Shown here: positions 8,688-17,024 of the stretch, piece by piece
Numbering within the stretch: the stretch's first letter is position 1
Layout: each line of letters opens with the position of its first letter
Source: an uncultured Butyrivibrio sp.
GTDB lineage: Bacteria > Bacillota > Clostridia > Lachnospirales > Lachnospiraceae
Direction: 5' to 3'
DNA: 40,680 nt
Assembly: GCA_946546925.1 (NCBI GenBank)
Contig: CAMNOS010000008.1
Location: forward strand, 1 to 40,680
Made by a program: the position numbers and the translations under genes
The notes under the pieces: model-generated
What the model saw: only the letters and a program-made list of their open reading frames with translations
Told to the model about the DNA's origin: nothing
The model's database searches: none

Positions 8688-9836
8688 GTGGGATTAACGG
8701 CTATTATTAGAAAAAACAGAGAGGAATCATATATTGATTACAGTCTGATCTTTATCATTCTCTTTCTCCTTGCTTTCGGACTAATCATGCTCTATTCCAC
8801 GAGCTCCTACGAAGCGGGGCTTGATTTCGGGGATTCTGCATACTATTTCAAACATCAGCTGTTTCCTACACTTCTGGGGCTTGTGGCAATGATGATAATG
8901 TCATATATCCCCTACAGGATACTTGCAAGACTTGCGATGCCCATATACATAGTGGCAGCCGTAATGCTGCTTATGATCATTCCCTTCGGAAAGACCATCA
9001 ACGGAGCCAAGAGATGGATCTATATCATGGGTATATCCATACAGCCCGCAGAGATAGCCAAAGTTGCTGCGATCGTGTTTACTGCTACGATAATTATCAA
9101 GCTTAACAGAAGCCTGGTTACAGGTAAGGGGTTTGTTGCTGCAGCTCTTTTCCCTGCGATCCTTGCGGTGATGGTGTACGGAATTACGAGGAACTTAAGC
9201 TCTGCCATTATTATTATGGGAATCACCGTGATAATGTTGTTCGTGTCTACGCCCGGGTATAAGAGATATATCATAGCGGCAGTGGCTGTTCTTTCTCTTG
9301 CTGCGGCACTTGTTCTGATCATAGCCAACTCTGAGCAGACAAGCGGAATGAACTACAGATTTGAGAGAGTCCTGGCCTGGCTGGATCCGACGGCTCACGC
9401 TTCAGGCAAGGGATTCCAGACACTTCAGGCGCTCTATGCAATAGGATCGGGAGGCGTTTTCGGAAAGGGCCTCGGAGAGAGCATGCAGAAGATGGGATTT
9501 ATACCGGAGGCGCAGAATGACATGATCTTTTCTATAATCTGCGAAGAACTCGGGCTTTTTGGTGCAATTGCCGTAATGCTTATGTTCCTTCTCATGATAT
9601 GGAGACTGATGATCATAGCAAATAATGCCCCTGATATGTTTGGAGCCCTCCTCGTTGTAGGCGTTATGGCGCATATTACGATTCAGGTGGTCCTCAACAT
9701 AGCGGTTGTGACCAACACCATCCCCAATACCGGAATTACACTGCCGTTTATCAGCTACGGAGGTTCGGCTGTTATCATTCAGCTGGCTGAGATGGGAATT
9801 ACCCTGAACGTTGCCAGAAATATAGGCAAAGATTGA
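8688..9836 (+). CDS. ftsW: SEDS glycosyltransferase FtsW
   Basis: FtsW polymerises lipid II into septal glycan strands, in partnership with a class B PBP. The 382-residue protein has about ten membrane helices. Family motifs seen are LYSTSSYEAG near the N-terminus, NGAKRWI and IQPAEIAK, then a large outer loop with GKGLGESMQKMGFIPEAQNDMIFSIICEELG, and PNTGITLPFISYGGSA near the end. The GTG start at 8688 has AAAGGGG six bases upstream and follows murD after only 11 bases. Assignment to FtsW rather than RodA or SpoVE rests on its position in the division cluster. Confidence 0.92.
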   Translation: MGLTAIIRKNREESYIDYSLIFIILFLLAFGLIMLYSTSSYEAGLDFGDSAYYFKHQLFPTLLGLVAMMIMSYIPYRILARLAMPIYIVAAVMLLMIIPFGKTINGAKRWIYIMGISIQPAEIAKVAAIVFTATIIIKLNRSLVTGKGFVAAALFPAILAVMVYGITRNLSSAIIIMGITVIMLFVSTPGYKRYIIAAVAVLSLAAALVLIIANSEQTSGMNYRFERVLAWLDPTAHASGKGFQTLQALYAIGSGGVFGKGLGESMQKMGFIPEAQNDMIFSIICEELGLFGAIAVMLMFLLMIWRLMIIANNAPDMFGALLVVGVMAHITIQVVLNIAVVTNTIPNTGITLPFISYGGSAVIIQLAEMGITLNVARNIGKD

Positions 9837-9843
9837 TTTTGAC

Positions 9844-10641
9844 ATGGCAAGAAGAAAAAAGAAAAAAGTAAGAGTAAAAGAAAACCCGTTTCTTAAGATC
9901 AAGGATTCGCTTTATTTCCACAAGAGCCTTTATATCATAGCACTGGTTCTTGCGGTGGTCTGCCTTGTTCTTCTGGCTGGATTCAAGTACATAAACGATA
10001 AGTATACGGTAACCAATATCTATGTCAGCGGCAGCACCCACTATACCAACGATCAGATAATCGATATGGTGCTTCAGGGAAGGATGAGCCACAATTCCCT
10101 GTACCTTTCCTATAAATACAGGGATAAGAGCATCGAGGACATCCCTTTTGTGGAGAAGATCGATGTGGATATAGTTTCACCGGACACAATAAGGATCAAT
10201 GTCTATGAAAAGGCTGTTGCCGGATATATGTCCTATCTTGGGCGCTATATCTACTTTGACAGGAACGGGATCGTGGTTGAGAGCTCCCTTGAACGCTCTG
10301 ACCTTGTGCCTGAAGTGATGGGGCTTTCTTTTGATTATATAATCATGCATGAGAAGCTCCCGATAGACAATGAGAAGGTTTTTGAAGAGATCCTGGACAT
10401 AACGCAGCTGCTTTCAAAATATGAGCTGAAGGCCGACAGGATACTGTTTGACAGCGAATACAATGTCTACCTGTATTTCGGTAATATCGAGGCCAGTCTG
10501 GGAACAGAAGCCTACATTGATGAGAAGATAATTCAGCTTCAGTATATTCTGCCAAAACTTGAAGGCAAAAGCGGTATACTTGAGATGAAAGATTTTGACG
10601 AAGACACCAAAAACGTCACATTTGAAGAAAAAAATCAGTAA
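9844..10641 (+). CDS. ftsQ: Cell division protein FtsQ/DivIB
   Basis: This bitopic divisome protein has 265 residues. A strongly basic cytoplasmic N-terminus (RRKKKKVRVK) is followed by one membrane helix (about 30-47). A POTRA domain (about 53-122) begins with VTNIYVSGSTHYTNDQI, and a beta domain follows. It links FtsL/DivIC and the synthase pair. No clear Shine-Dalgarno sequence precedes the ATG, which lies seven bases after the ftsW stop, so translational coupling to ftsW is likely. In many Firmicutes murG or murB lies between ftsW and ftsQ; neither is present here. Confidence 0.88.
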   Translation: MARRKKKKVRVKENPFLKIKDSLYFHKSLYIIALVLAVVCLVLLAGFKYINDKYTVTNIYVSGSTHYTNDQIIDMVLQGRMSHNSLYLSYKYRDKSIEDIPFVEKIDVDIVSPDTIRINVYEKAVAGYMSYLGRYIYFDRNGIVVESSLERSDLVPEVMGLSFDYIIMHEKLPIDNEKVFEEILDITQLLSKYELKADRILFDSEYNVYLYFGNIEASLGTEAYIDEKIIQLQYILPKLEGKSGILEMKDFDEDTKNVTFEEKNQ

Positions 10642-10682
10642 ATTGAAGTGAAAATTGTGAACATTTTATTAATAAAAACAGG

Positions 10683-10711
10683 TTGATAATTAACGGAAAA
10701 AATTATATCAT
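10683..10711 (+). promoter_or_regulatory. ftsZ promoter
   Basis: TTGATA (10683-10688) and TATCAT (10706-10711) are 17 bases apart, in the 112-base gap between ftsQ and the preferred ftsZ start. A private promoter would allow FtsZ to be made in excess of the other division proteins. Confidence 0.65.
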
Positions 10712-10753
10712 AGCTATTAGGAGTCTATGAGGTATATAGAAGGAGGAGTTGTT

Positions 10754-12016
10754 TTGCTGGAGATTAAGTCTAACGAGGCAGAGAATGCCTGCAAGATCAT
10801 CGTCGTTGGGGTAGGCGGTGCAGGCAACAATGCTGTAAATAGAATGGTTGATGAGAATATTACCGGTGTGGAGTTCATCGGTATTAATACTGATAAGCAG
10901 GCACTTCAGCTCTGCAAGGCGCCCAAGCTTCTTCAGATCGGTGAGAAGCTTACTAAGGGACTTGGAGCAGGAGCTAAGCCTGAGGTTGGACAGAAAGCGG
11001 CAGAAGAGAGTGCAGAGGAGATTTCGGCAGCCCTCAAGGGTGCCGATATGGTTTTCGTTACCTGCGGAATGGGTGGCGGAACCGGTACCGGTGCAGCTCC
11101 CGTGGTTGCCAAGCTTGCCAAGGAGATGGGAATCCTCACCGTTGGCGTGGTTACCAAGCCTTTCAGATTTGAGGCCCGCGTCCGTATGCAGAACGCCCTT
11201 ATGGGAATAGAGAATATCAAGCAGCATGTAGATACGCTTATCGTTATCCCCAACGAGAAGCTTCTTGAGATTGTTGACAGGCGTACAACGATGCCTGATG
11301 CCCTTAAGAAGGCCGATGAGGTCCTTCAGCAGGCAGTACAGGGAATCACTGATCTTATCAATGTTCCCGCAATTATCAATCTTGACTTTGCCGATGTATC
11401 AACTGTCATGAAGGAGAAAGGCATTGCTCATATCGGTATCGGTAGCGGCAAGGGCGATGACAAGGCTACAGACGCAGTTAAGATGGCTGTAGACAGCCCG
11501 CTTCTTGAGACACAGGTCAACGGCGCTACAGATGTCATCATCAATATTTCCGGTGATATCACACTTACTGATGCATCTGAGGCTTCCGAGTATGTGCGTC
11601 AGTTGGCAGGAGATGATGTCAATGTTATTTTTGGTGCTATGTATGACGAGAGCAAGACTGATACATGTACCGTTACTGTAATTGCTACAGGTATAGAAGA
11701 CAAGATCAACAACAACGCAGCAGTTGCTCAGGTTCAGGCACAGGCCGCTCAGGCAGCAAGAGCTCAGGCAGAGGCAGCTGTTCGTCAGAGCCAGCAGAAC
11801 CAGATGGCTGCTCAGCAGACTACAGTTCAGCAGTCAGTTGTAACACCTGTTACAGCTACTCAGCCGACTATTTCAACCATCGGTACTCCTTCAGCAAGTG
11901 AGCAGATTTCTGCTGCTACTGCATCGAGACCTCTTTCACTGAACAGACCTTCAGAGATCAAGAGTACGGTTGAACCCAAGTCTCTCAAGATACCTGATTT
12001 CCTTCAGAGAAAGTAA
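10754..12016 (+). CDS. ftsZ: Cell division GTPase FtsZ
   Basis: FtsZ is the tubulin-like GTPase that polymerises into the division ring. The 420-residue product has [15 protein letters not shown] at the N-terminus and the tubulin signature [10 protein letters not shown] (107-116). The T7-loop region is NLDFAD. A Gln/Ala-rich linker of about 80 residues is followed by the conserved C-terminal peptide ([11 protein letters not shown]) that binds partners such as FtsA or SepF. The TTG at 10754 is preferred because AAGGAGGAG lies five bases upstream and because the product then starts MLEIK, as in B. subtilis (MLEF). An in-frame ATG at 10727 with AGGAG three bases upstream is an alternative. No ftsA is adjacent. 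Confidence 0.96.
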   Translation: MLEIKSNEAENACKIIVVGVGGAGNNAVNRMVDENITGVEFIGINTDKQALQLCKAPKLLQIGEKLTKGLGAGAKPEVGQKAAEESAEEISAALKGADMVFVTCGMGGGTGTGAAPVVAKLAKEMGILTVGVVTKPFRFEARVRMQNALMGIENIKQHVDTLIVIPNEKLLEIVDRRTTMPDALKKADEVLQQAVQGITDLINVPAIINLDFADVSTVMKEKGIAHIGIGSGKGDDKATDAVKMAVDSPLLETQVNGATDVIINISGDITLTDASEASEYVRQLAGDDVNVIFGAMYDESKTDTCTVTVIATGIEDKINNNAAVAQVQAQAAQAARAQAEAAVRQSQQNQMAAQQTTVQQSVVTPVTATQPTISTIGTPSASEQISAATASRPLSLNRPSEIKSTVEPKSLKIPDFLQRK

Positions 12017-12031
12017 TTATATAATTTTACT

Positions 12032-12060
12032 GCCCTCCGCATCAGCGGGGGGCTTATTTT
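12032..12060 (+). terminator. Intrinsic terminator after ftsZ
   Basis: GCCCTCCGC (12032-12040) pairs with GCGGGGGGC (12045-12053), with one G-T pair, around an ATCA loop. TTATTTT follows. Confidence 0.85.
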
Positions 12061-12102
12061 GTGTTCTAAATTAAATAATGTATAGAAAAAGCCGAAAAAC
12101 CA

Positions 12103-12152
12103 TGATACAATAATTTGTGTAGCGTATTTTTTGTTTACACAATATACAGTAG
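12103..12152 (+). promoter_or_regulatory. nrdR control region: extended -10 and two NrdR-box-like sites
   Basis: TGATACAAT (12103-12111) fits an extended -10. Two 16-base sites resembling the NrdR box (acaCwAtATaTwGtgt) start at 12105 (ATACAATAATTTGTGT) and 12137 (ACACAATATACAGTAG). Each matches at 13 of 16 positions and they are 32 bases apart, the spacing known for paired NrdR boxes. The first overlaps the -10. Autorepression by NrdR is inferred. Confidence 0.6.
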
Positions 12153-12187
12153 TGGACAGATCAATACAAAAAACTGGAGGATTAGCC

Positions 12188-12703
12188 ATGAAATGCCCTT
12201 TTTGCGGGAAAGATGACACTAGAGTTATTGATTCAAGGCCGGCAGATGATAATACTTCCATAAGGAGAAGGAGAGTCTGTGATTCCTGTGGCAAGAGATT
12301 TACAACTTATGAGAAGGTCGAGACCATTCCGCTTATTGTTATCAAGAAGGGCGATGTTAGAGAACCCTATGACCGTGCCAAGATTGAGGCCGGAGTTCTC
12401 AGGGCATGCCACAAGAGACCTGTAAGTGCCGAACAGATCTCCAAGATTGTTGACGCCGTCGAGACGGAAGTCTTTAATCTTGAGCAGAAGGAGATCCCCA
12501 GCAGAGCCATTGGTGAGATCGTTATGGACAAGATGAAGAACCTTGATCCTGTTGCATATGTGAGATTTGCATCCGTATACAGAGAGTTCAAGGATGTTAA
12601 TACTTTCATGGACGAGCTCAAGTCGGTGCTCAAGAAGGAAGCGGATGGGACTATAACAGATACAACTGACAAGAACACGCCTCTTTTAAAGGAGCAGGGA
12701 TAA
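12188..12703 (+). CDS. nrdR: Transcriptional repressor NrdR
   Basis: NrdR represses ribonucleotide reductase genes and senses ATP/dATP. The 171-residue protein has the N-terminal zinc ribbon with C3, C6, C31 and C34, the conserved DSRPADDNTSIRRRR stretch and RFTTYE, followed by an ATP-cone domain (about 49-139). The ATG at 12188 has TGGAGG seven bases upstream and gives the canonical MKCPFCG start. No nrd genes are near. It directly follows ftsZ; in many spore-forming clostridia a spoIIGA-sigE-sigG block lies between these two genes. Confidence 0.96.
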   Translation: MKCPFCGKDDTRVIDSRPADDNTSIRRRRVCDSCGKRFTTYEKVETIPLIVIKKGDVREPYDRAKIEAGVLRACHKRPVSAEQISKIVDAVETEVFNLEQKEIPSRAIGEIVMDKMKNLDPVAYVRFASVYREFKDVNTFMDELKSVLKKEADGTITDTTDKNTPLLKEQG

Positions 12704-12710
12704 GGATATG

Positions 12711-12740
12711 AACCCGGGATGGCTGCCATTCCCGGGTTTT
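12711..12740 (+). terminator. Intrinsic terminator after nrdR
   Basis: AACCCGGGA (12711-12719) pairs with TCCCGGGTT (12730-12738). The T-rich stretch TTTTGTGTT overlaps the end of the stem. Confidence 0.75.
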
Positions 12741-12747
12741 GTGTTCC

Positions 12748-12776
12748 TTGACATTTTATTATCAAAAACGTATATT
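12748..12776 (+). promoter_or_regulatory. Promoter of ABC importer operon 1
   Basis: A perfect TTGACA (12748-12753) and TATATT (12771-12776) are 17 bases apart, 55 bases before the binding-protein gene and just after the nrdR terminator. Confidence 0.85.
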
Positions 12777-12830
12777 GTACTTTGTATCAGCTGAAAAGCG
12801 GCTGTAACTAAATATTGAGGAGGATTTAAC

Positions 12831-14360
12831 ATGACAGGAAGAAGTTTTAACAGAAAGGCAGTGTCAAAACTTCTGACAATAGTGTTAGCGACACTGACTA
12901 TTGCATTGAGCGGATGCTCAAGCGACAAGACAGCAGGTGATGACTCTTCTAAGATTACGATAGGTATACCTCAGGACATATCGGGTCTTGACCCCCACAA
13001 CATAACAGGGGCCGGAACCAAAGAGGTACTGTTTAATGTTTTTGAAGGTCTGGTCAAGCCGGACGAGAACGGTAATCTTAATCCTGCTGTAGCTAGTGAC
13101 TACACGATTTCAGATGACAGTAAGGTATATTCATTTACCTTGAGAGATGGAATCAGGTTCCATGATGGAAGCGCTGTTACGGCAGAGGATATCAAGTATT
13201 CTTTGGAGCGTAACTGCGGTCTTGACGGCAGTGAACCTCTGATCAAGTCTTTTTCCAACATTGAGAGCGTAAGTATAGTCGATGACAGCCATGTGGACGT
13301 TGTACTTACCGAGGGAGATTCTGATTTCCTCACTCAGCTAACCGTTGCGATCATTCCTAAGTCCAACCAGACACCTGACTCGACTCCCATAGGCACCGGC
13401 CCCTACAAGTTTGTTTCATGGTCACCGCAGGAGAGCGTGGTCATGACAAGATTTGATGATTATTGGGGAGAGAAGGCATTTATCAAGGATGTTACCTTCA
13501 AGATCACATCCAATCCAGATGCGATTGTTATGGACTTAAAGGGCGGTTCCATTGATATGTTCCCCCGCATAACAAGCACTCAGGCCGAGCAGCTTAAGGA
13601 TGAGTTCATGATCTATGAAGGTACAATGAACCTTGTTCAGGCATTGTACATCAACAATGCAGAGAAGCCTTTTGACGATGTGAGAGTAAGGCAGGCTTTG
13701 TGCTATGCCATCAACCCTCAGGAGATAATGGATTTTGTTTCCGACGGAGCGGGAGCTGAGATAGGAAGCGCAATGTTCCCTTCCTACTCCAAGTACTTCC
13801 TTCCTGAGCTCAATGACACCTATAACACTGATACAGATAAGGCAAAAGAGCTCCTTGCTCAGGCAGGCTATCAGAACGGTTTTGAGTTCACTATAACGGT
13901 ACCATCCAATTACACCCAGCATGTGGACACGGCCCAGGTAGTATCCGAACAGCTTAAGGCCATAGGTGTAACAGCCAACATTCAGGAGGTTGAGTGGAAT
14001 ACATGGCTCTCTGATGTATATACTGACAAGAATTATCAGGCTACCGTGGTAGGCATTGATGCTTCGACTCTGTCTGCATCTTCACTTCTTGCAAGATATG
14101 TATCCGATTCACCCAAGAACCTGGTACACTTTAACAGCAGGGAATACGATGAGACTTACAGCAAGGCTGTGGCTACAGCTGATGACAAAGAGAAGACAGA
14201 GTACTATAAGGAGTGCGAGAGGATCCTCTCTAAGGAAGCTGCAAGTGTATATATTCAGGACCTTCCGGAGTTTGTGGCCCTTAACAGGAAGTTCACGGGA
14301 TATGTATTCTATCCGATATATGTCCAGGATATTGCCAGGATAAGGCCTGTTGAGCAGTAA
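12831..14360 (+). CDS. Family 5 solute-binding lipoprotein of ABC importer 1
   Basis: This 509-residue SBP_bac_5 (OppA/DppA/NikA class) protein binds peptide, nickel chelate or a related ligand outside the membrane and passes it to the permeases. The N-terminus is a lipoprotein signal with lipobox LSGC, cysteine at residue 29. The family hallmarks ISGLDPHN, FEGLVK and FTLRDGIRFHDGSAVTAEDI are clear. GAGGAGG precedes the ATG. It heads a five-gene operon. The ligand cannot be read from sequence, but the short partner ATPases (269 and 250 residues) resemble Nik/Dpp-type systems as much as Opp. Confidence 0.92.
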   Translation: MTGRSFNRKAVSKLLTIVLATLTIALSGCSSDKTAGDDSSKITIGIPQDISGLDPHNITGAGTKEVLFNVFEGLVKPDENGNLNPAVASDYTISDDSKVYSFTLRDGIRFHDGSAVTAEDIKYSLERNCGLDGSEPLIKSFSNIESVSIVDDSHVDVVLTEGDSDFLTQLTVAIIPKSNQTPDSTPIGTGPYKFVSWSPQESVVMTRFDDYWGEKAFIKDVTFKITSNPDAIVMDLKGGSIDMFPRITSTQAEQLKDEFMIYEGTMNLVQALYINNAEKPFDDVRVRQALCYAINPQEIMDFVSDGAGAEIGSAMFPSYSKYFLPELNDTYNTDTDKAKELLAQAGYQNGFEFTITVPSNYTQHVDTAQVVSEQLKAIGVTANIQEVEWNTWLSDVYTDKNYQATVVGIDASTLSASSLLARYVSDSPKNLVHFNSREYDETYSKAVATADDKEKTEYYKECERILSKEAASVYIQDLPEFVALNRKFTGYVFYPIYVQDIARIRPVEQ

Positions 14361-14399
14361 AACTACATTTTTTAGCGGATAAGACAATTTAAGAACTGC

Positions 14400-14434
14400 C
14401 CTGAGTAATCGGAATGATCTTTTCGATACTCAGG
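14400..14434 (+). promoter_or_regulatory. Hairpin between binding protein and permease genes
   Basis: CCTGAGT (14400-14406) plus ATCG (14408-14411) pairs with CGAT (14424-14427) plus ACTCAGG (14428-14434), with one bulged A. No T-run follows, so it is not an ordinary terminator. Such hairpins often stabilise the upstream mRNA of binding-protein genes, so that more binding protein than permease is made; that role is inferred. Confidence 0.55.
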
Positions 14435-14457
14435 CTCAAAAAGCGAGGTATATACAG

Positions 14458-15405
14458 ATGAAATACATCATTAAAAAGCTTGGAATGATGATAGCTACTT
14501 TACTGGTTGTTTCTATCTGCGTGTTCCTCGCTTTTAGTATTATTCCGGGAGATCCGGCACTGAGGCTTCTGGGAACGGAAGCATCCCCTGAGCTGCTTGC
14601 ACAGACGAGACAGCAGATGGGACTCACAGACCCTCTGCCGGTAAGGTACCTACGGTGGTTTCTGGGCTTTATAAGGGGAGATTTTGGGGTGTCATACAAC
14701 TACAAAACTCCGGTTGCGGGGATGATAGTCAGCAAGATTCCAATAACCCTGACAATGGCAGCTATGGCCTTTCTCATGACGATACTTATATCCATCCCGC
14801 TTGGGATATTTACGGCCAAGCATGAAGGGAGCTGGCTTGACAGAGGCATTATTGTTATTAACCAGATTATAATGGCGGTGCCTCCTTTTTTTTCAGGTAT
14901 TCTTATAACCTTTATTTTCGGAATGATCTTAAGGCTCTTTACACCGGGCGGTTTTGTGAACTACACCGCGGATGTGGGCAGGTTTGTCAGATATCTCTTT
15001 TTTCCGTCTGTTGCAATAGCGCTGCCCAAGATAGCGATGACAGTCAGGATGCTGAGGGGAAGCCTTATCGATGAGGCTGCCAAGGATTACTCCAGGACAG
15101 CCTACAGCAGAGGCAATAACACCAACGGAGTGCTGTACAGGCACATTCTGAAAAATGCCCTCATCCCGGTAATTACCTTTCTGGGAATGACACTGGCTGA
15201 TATGGTGGCCGGAAGTATCGTGATAGAGCAGGTATTCAGCATCCCCGGCATAAGCAGGATACTGCTGACAAGTATCAGCAACAGAGATTACCCGGTGGTT
15301 GAAGCTATCATCATGGGAATAGCGACCATAGTCATCGTCGTGAATTTCCTTGTTGATGTAATATACAGAATTATTGATCCGAGGATAGGATTTGAGGATG
15401 AGTAA
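14458..15405 (+). CDS. ABC importer 1 permease (OppB/DppB/NikB type)
   Basis: This 315-residue integral membrane permease has six predicted helices. The N-terminal FSIIPGDPALRLLG and QMGLTDPLPVRYLRW are typical of the OppB/DppB/NikB subfamily. The EAA loop that contacts the ATPase (about DEAAKDYSRTAYSRGN) is followed by VIEQVFSIPGISR and NRDYPVV. GAGGT lies eight bases before the ATG. It overlaps the start of the second permease gene by eight bases. Confidence 0.92.
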   Translation: MKYIIKKLGMMIATLLVVSICVFLAFSIIPGDPALRLLGTEASPELLAQTRQQMGLTDPLPVRYLRWFLGFIRGDFGVSYNYKTPVAGMIVSKIPITLTMAAMAFLMTILISIPLGIFTAKHEGSWLDRGIIVINQIIMAVPPFFSGILITFIFGMILRLFTPGGFVNYTADVGRFVRYLFFPSVAIALPKIAMTVRMLRGSLIDEAAKDYSRTAYSRGNNTNGVLYRHILKNALIPVITFLGMTLADMVAGSIVIEQVFSIPGISRILLTSISNRDYPVVEAIIMGIATIVIVVNFLVDVIYRIIDPRIGFEDE

Positions 15406-16222
15406 AGTTGGAAAAAAACTCAAAAAGAATATGAGAGACAATCCGTACCTGGCGGCGGGACTGGTTATTACCGGCATGGTTCTTCTGTTGATCATTGTGG
15501 GACTCTTCTGGACACCCTATGAGCCTACGGCAATGAATGCCAAAGAGAAGCTTTCCGGGATATCACTTCGCCATCCAATGGGGACAGACAATATGGGCAG
15601 GGACGTGCTAAGCCGCGTTATGTACGGAAGCAGGATAACTCTCTTTATTGCAATGGGAACGGTGGCCATAGGTGCGTTTGCAGGGACCATAATCGGCGCC
15701 GTGACTGGTTATTTCGGAGGCATGCTCGATGAGGTGATGATGAGGATAATAGACGCTATGTTCGCTTTCCCGAGTATTCTTCTTGCACTTGTCATCATCA
15801 GTATCTTCGGAACCGGCTGGGTGCAGCTGCTCGTATCACTCGGAATAGCCTTTGTGCCCAGTTTTGCCAGGATTGTGAGGGGAGAAGTTCTAAGGTGCAG
15901 AAACATGGACTATGTCGAGAATGCAAGGCTTCAGGGTGTATCTGACCTTAGAATGATATTTGTGCATATACTTCCAAATATTAAGGGCGTGCTGGCATCG
16001 GCGATACTTATCGGTTTTAACAACGCGGTGCTTGCAGAGGCAGGCCTGTCTTACCTTGGGGTGGGATCGCAGCCGCCATATGCAAGCCTTGGAAGGATGC
16101 TGTCGGATGCGCAGCAGTACATGTTCACAACGCCCAGCTATGTGCTCTGTCCGGGCATAGTGATAGTTCTCATGGTACTCGGCTTTGCATTTCTCGGAGA
16201 GGGGATCAGCAGATGGAAATAA
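15398..16222 (+). CDS. ABC importer 1 permease (OppC/DppC/NikC type)
   Basis: This 274-residue partner permease has the characteristic HPMGTDNMGRDVLSR motif after the first membrane helix, the EAA-type loop around MDYVENARLQG, and AEAGLSYLGVG near the end. The ATG at 15398, with AGGA seven bases upstream, is preferred over the in-frame TTG at 15392. Its start overlaps the previous gene and its end overlaps the ATPase gene by ten bases, so the permeases and ATPase are translationally coupled. Confidence 0.92.
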   Translation: MSKVGKKLKKNMRDNPYLAAGLVITGMVLLLIIVGLFWTPYEPTAMNAKEKLSGISLRHPMGTDNMGRDVLSRVMYGSRITLFIAMGTVAIGAFAGTIIGAVTGYFGGMLDEVMMRIIDAMFAFPSILLALVIISIFGTGWVQLLVSLGIAFVPSFARIVRGEVLRCRNMDYVENARLQGVSDLRMIFVHILPNIKGVLASAILIGFNNAVLAEAGLSYLGVGSQPPYASLGRMLSDAQQYMFTTPSYVLCPGIVIVLMVLGFAFLGEGISRWK

Positions 16223-17022
16223 TTCTGGATGTAACCGATCTTCATATTGAGTTTCACGACCATGACCAGCCTGAGGTCGCAGTTGAGGATTTTGACCTCA
16301 TGCTTGGAAAGGGCGAGATTGTCGGTATAGTGGGTGAGTCAGGCTCCGGCAAGAGCATGAGTGCACTTGCCATAGCGGGACTCCTTAACAGAAAGAGCCT
16401 TACAAAGAGCGGAAGGATCATGTTTGACGGACAGGACCTTCTTACCTGTGACAGGAAGACTTTAAGGTCCTATCAGGGAGATGAGATATCCATTATCTTT
16501 CAGGAACCGATGACGAGCCTTAATCCGGTCAAAAGAATCGGCTGGCAGGTGGAAGAGCCTCTTTACATCCACCATCCGGAGATTGACAGGAAGGCAAGAA
16601 AAGAGATGGCGATAGCAGCCCTTTTGTCGGTCGGACTCGAAAACGCCGTGGACGTGTACTATATGTACCCCCACGAACTGTCTGGTGGAATGAGGCAGAG
16701 AGTCATGATCGCAGCGGCGATGATAGGCAATCCCAAGATTCTTATCGCAGATGAGCCTACAACCGCACTTGATGTTACTGTTCAGGCGCAGATAGTGGAG
16801 CTTCTCAAAAAACTGAACAGGGAGAGGGGAACTTCCATCATTTTCATATCCCACGACCTGAGCCTTGTAAACCAGCTGTGCCAGAGAGTAATTGTCATGC
16901 AGCAGGGCAATATTGTGGAATCGGGCAGGACTTCGGAAGTCTTTAAGAGACCGAGAAACCCGTATACCAAGAAGCTTATCGCGGCAATACCCAAGATCGA
17001 CCTTTCGCGCAATGAGGAATGA
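16213..17022 (+). CDS. ABC importer 1 ATPase (OppD/DppD/NikD type)
   Basis: This cytoplasmic ATPase of 269 residues has Walker A GESGSGKS (41-48), the Q-loop IIFQEPMTSLNP, signature LSGGMRQR, Walker [13 protein letters not shown] and H-loop ISHD. It lacks most of the C-terminal oligopeptide-transporter extension (about 60 residues, with a Cys cluster) seen in full OppD proteins, and ends soon after RNPYTKKLIAAIP. The length is normal for NikD-like ATPases. GAGGGG lies upstream, inside the permease gene. Confidence 0.93.
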   Translation: MEIILDVTDLHIEFHDHDQPEVAVEDFDLMLGKGEIVGIVGESGSGKSMSALAIAGLLNRKSLTKSGRIMFDGQDLLTCDRKTLRSYQGDEISIIFQEPMTSLNPVKRIGWQVEEPLYIHHPEIDRKARKEMAIAALLSVGLENAVDVYYMYPHELSGGMRQRVMIAAAMIGNPKILIADEPTTALDVTVQAQIVELLKKLNRERGTSIIFISHDLSLVNQLCQRVIVMQQGNIVESGRTSEVFKRPRNPYTKKLIAAIPKIDLSRNEE

Positions 17023-17024
17023 AC

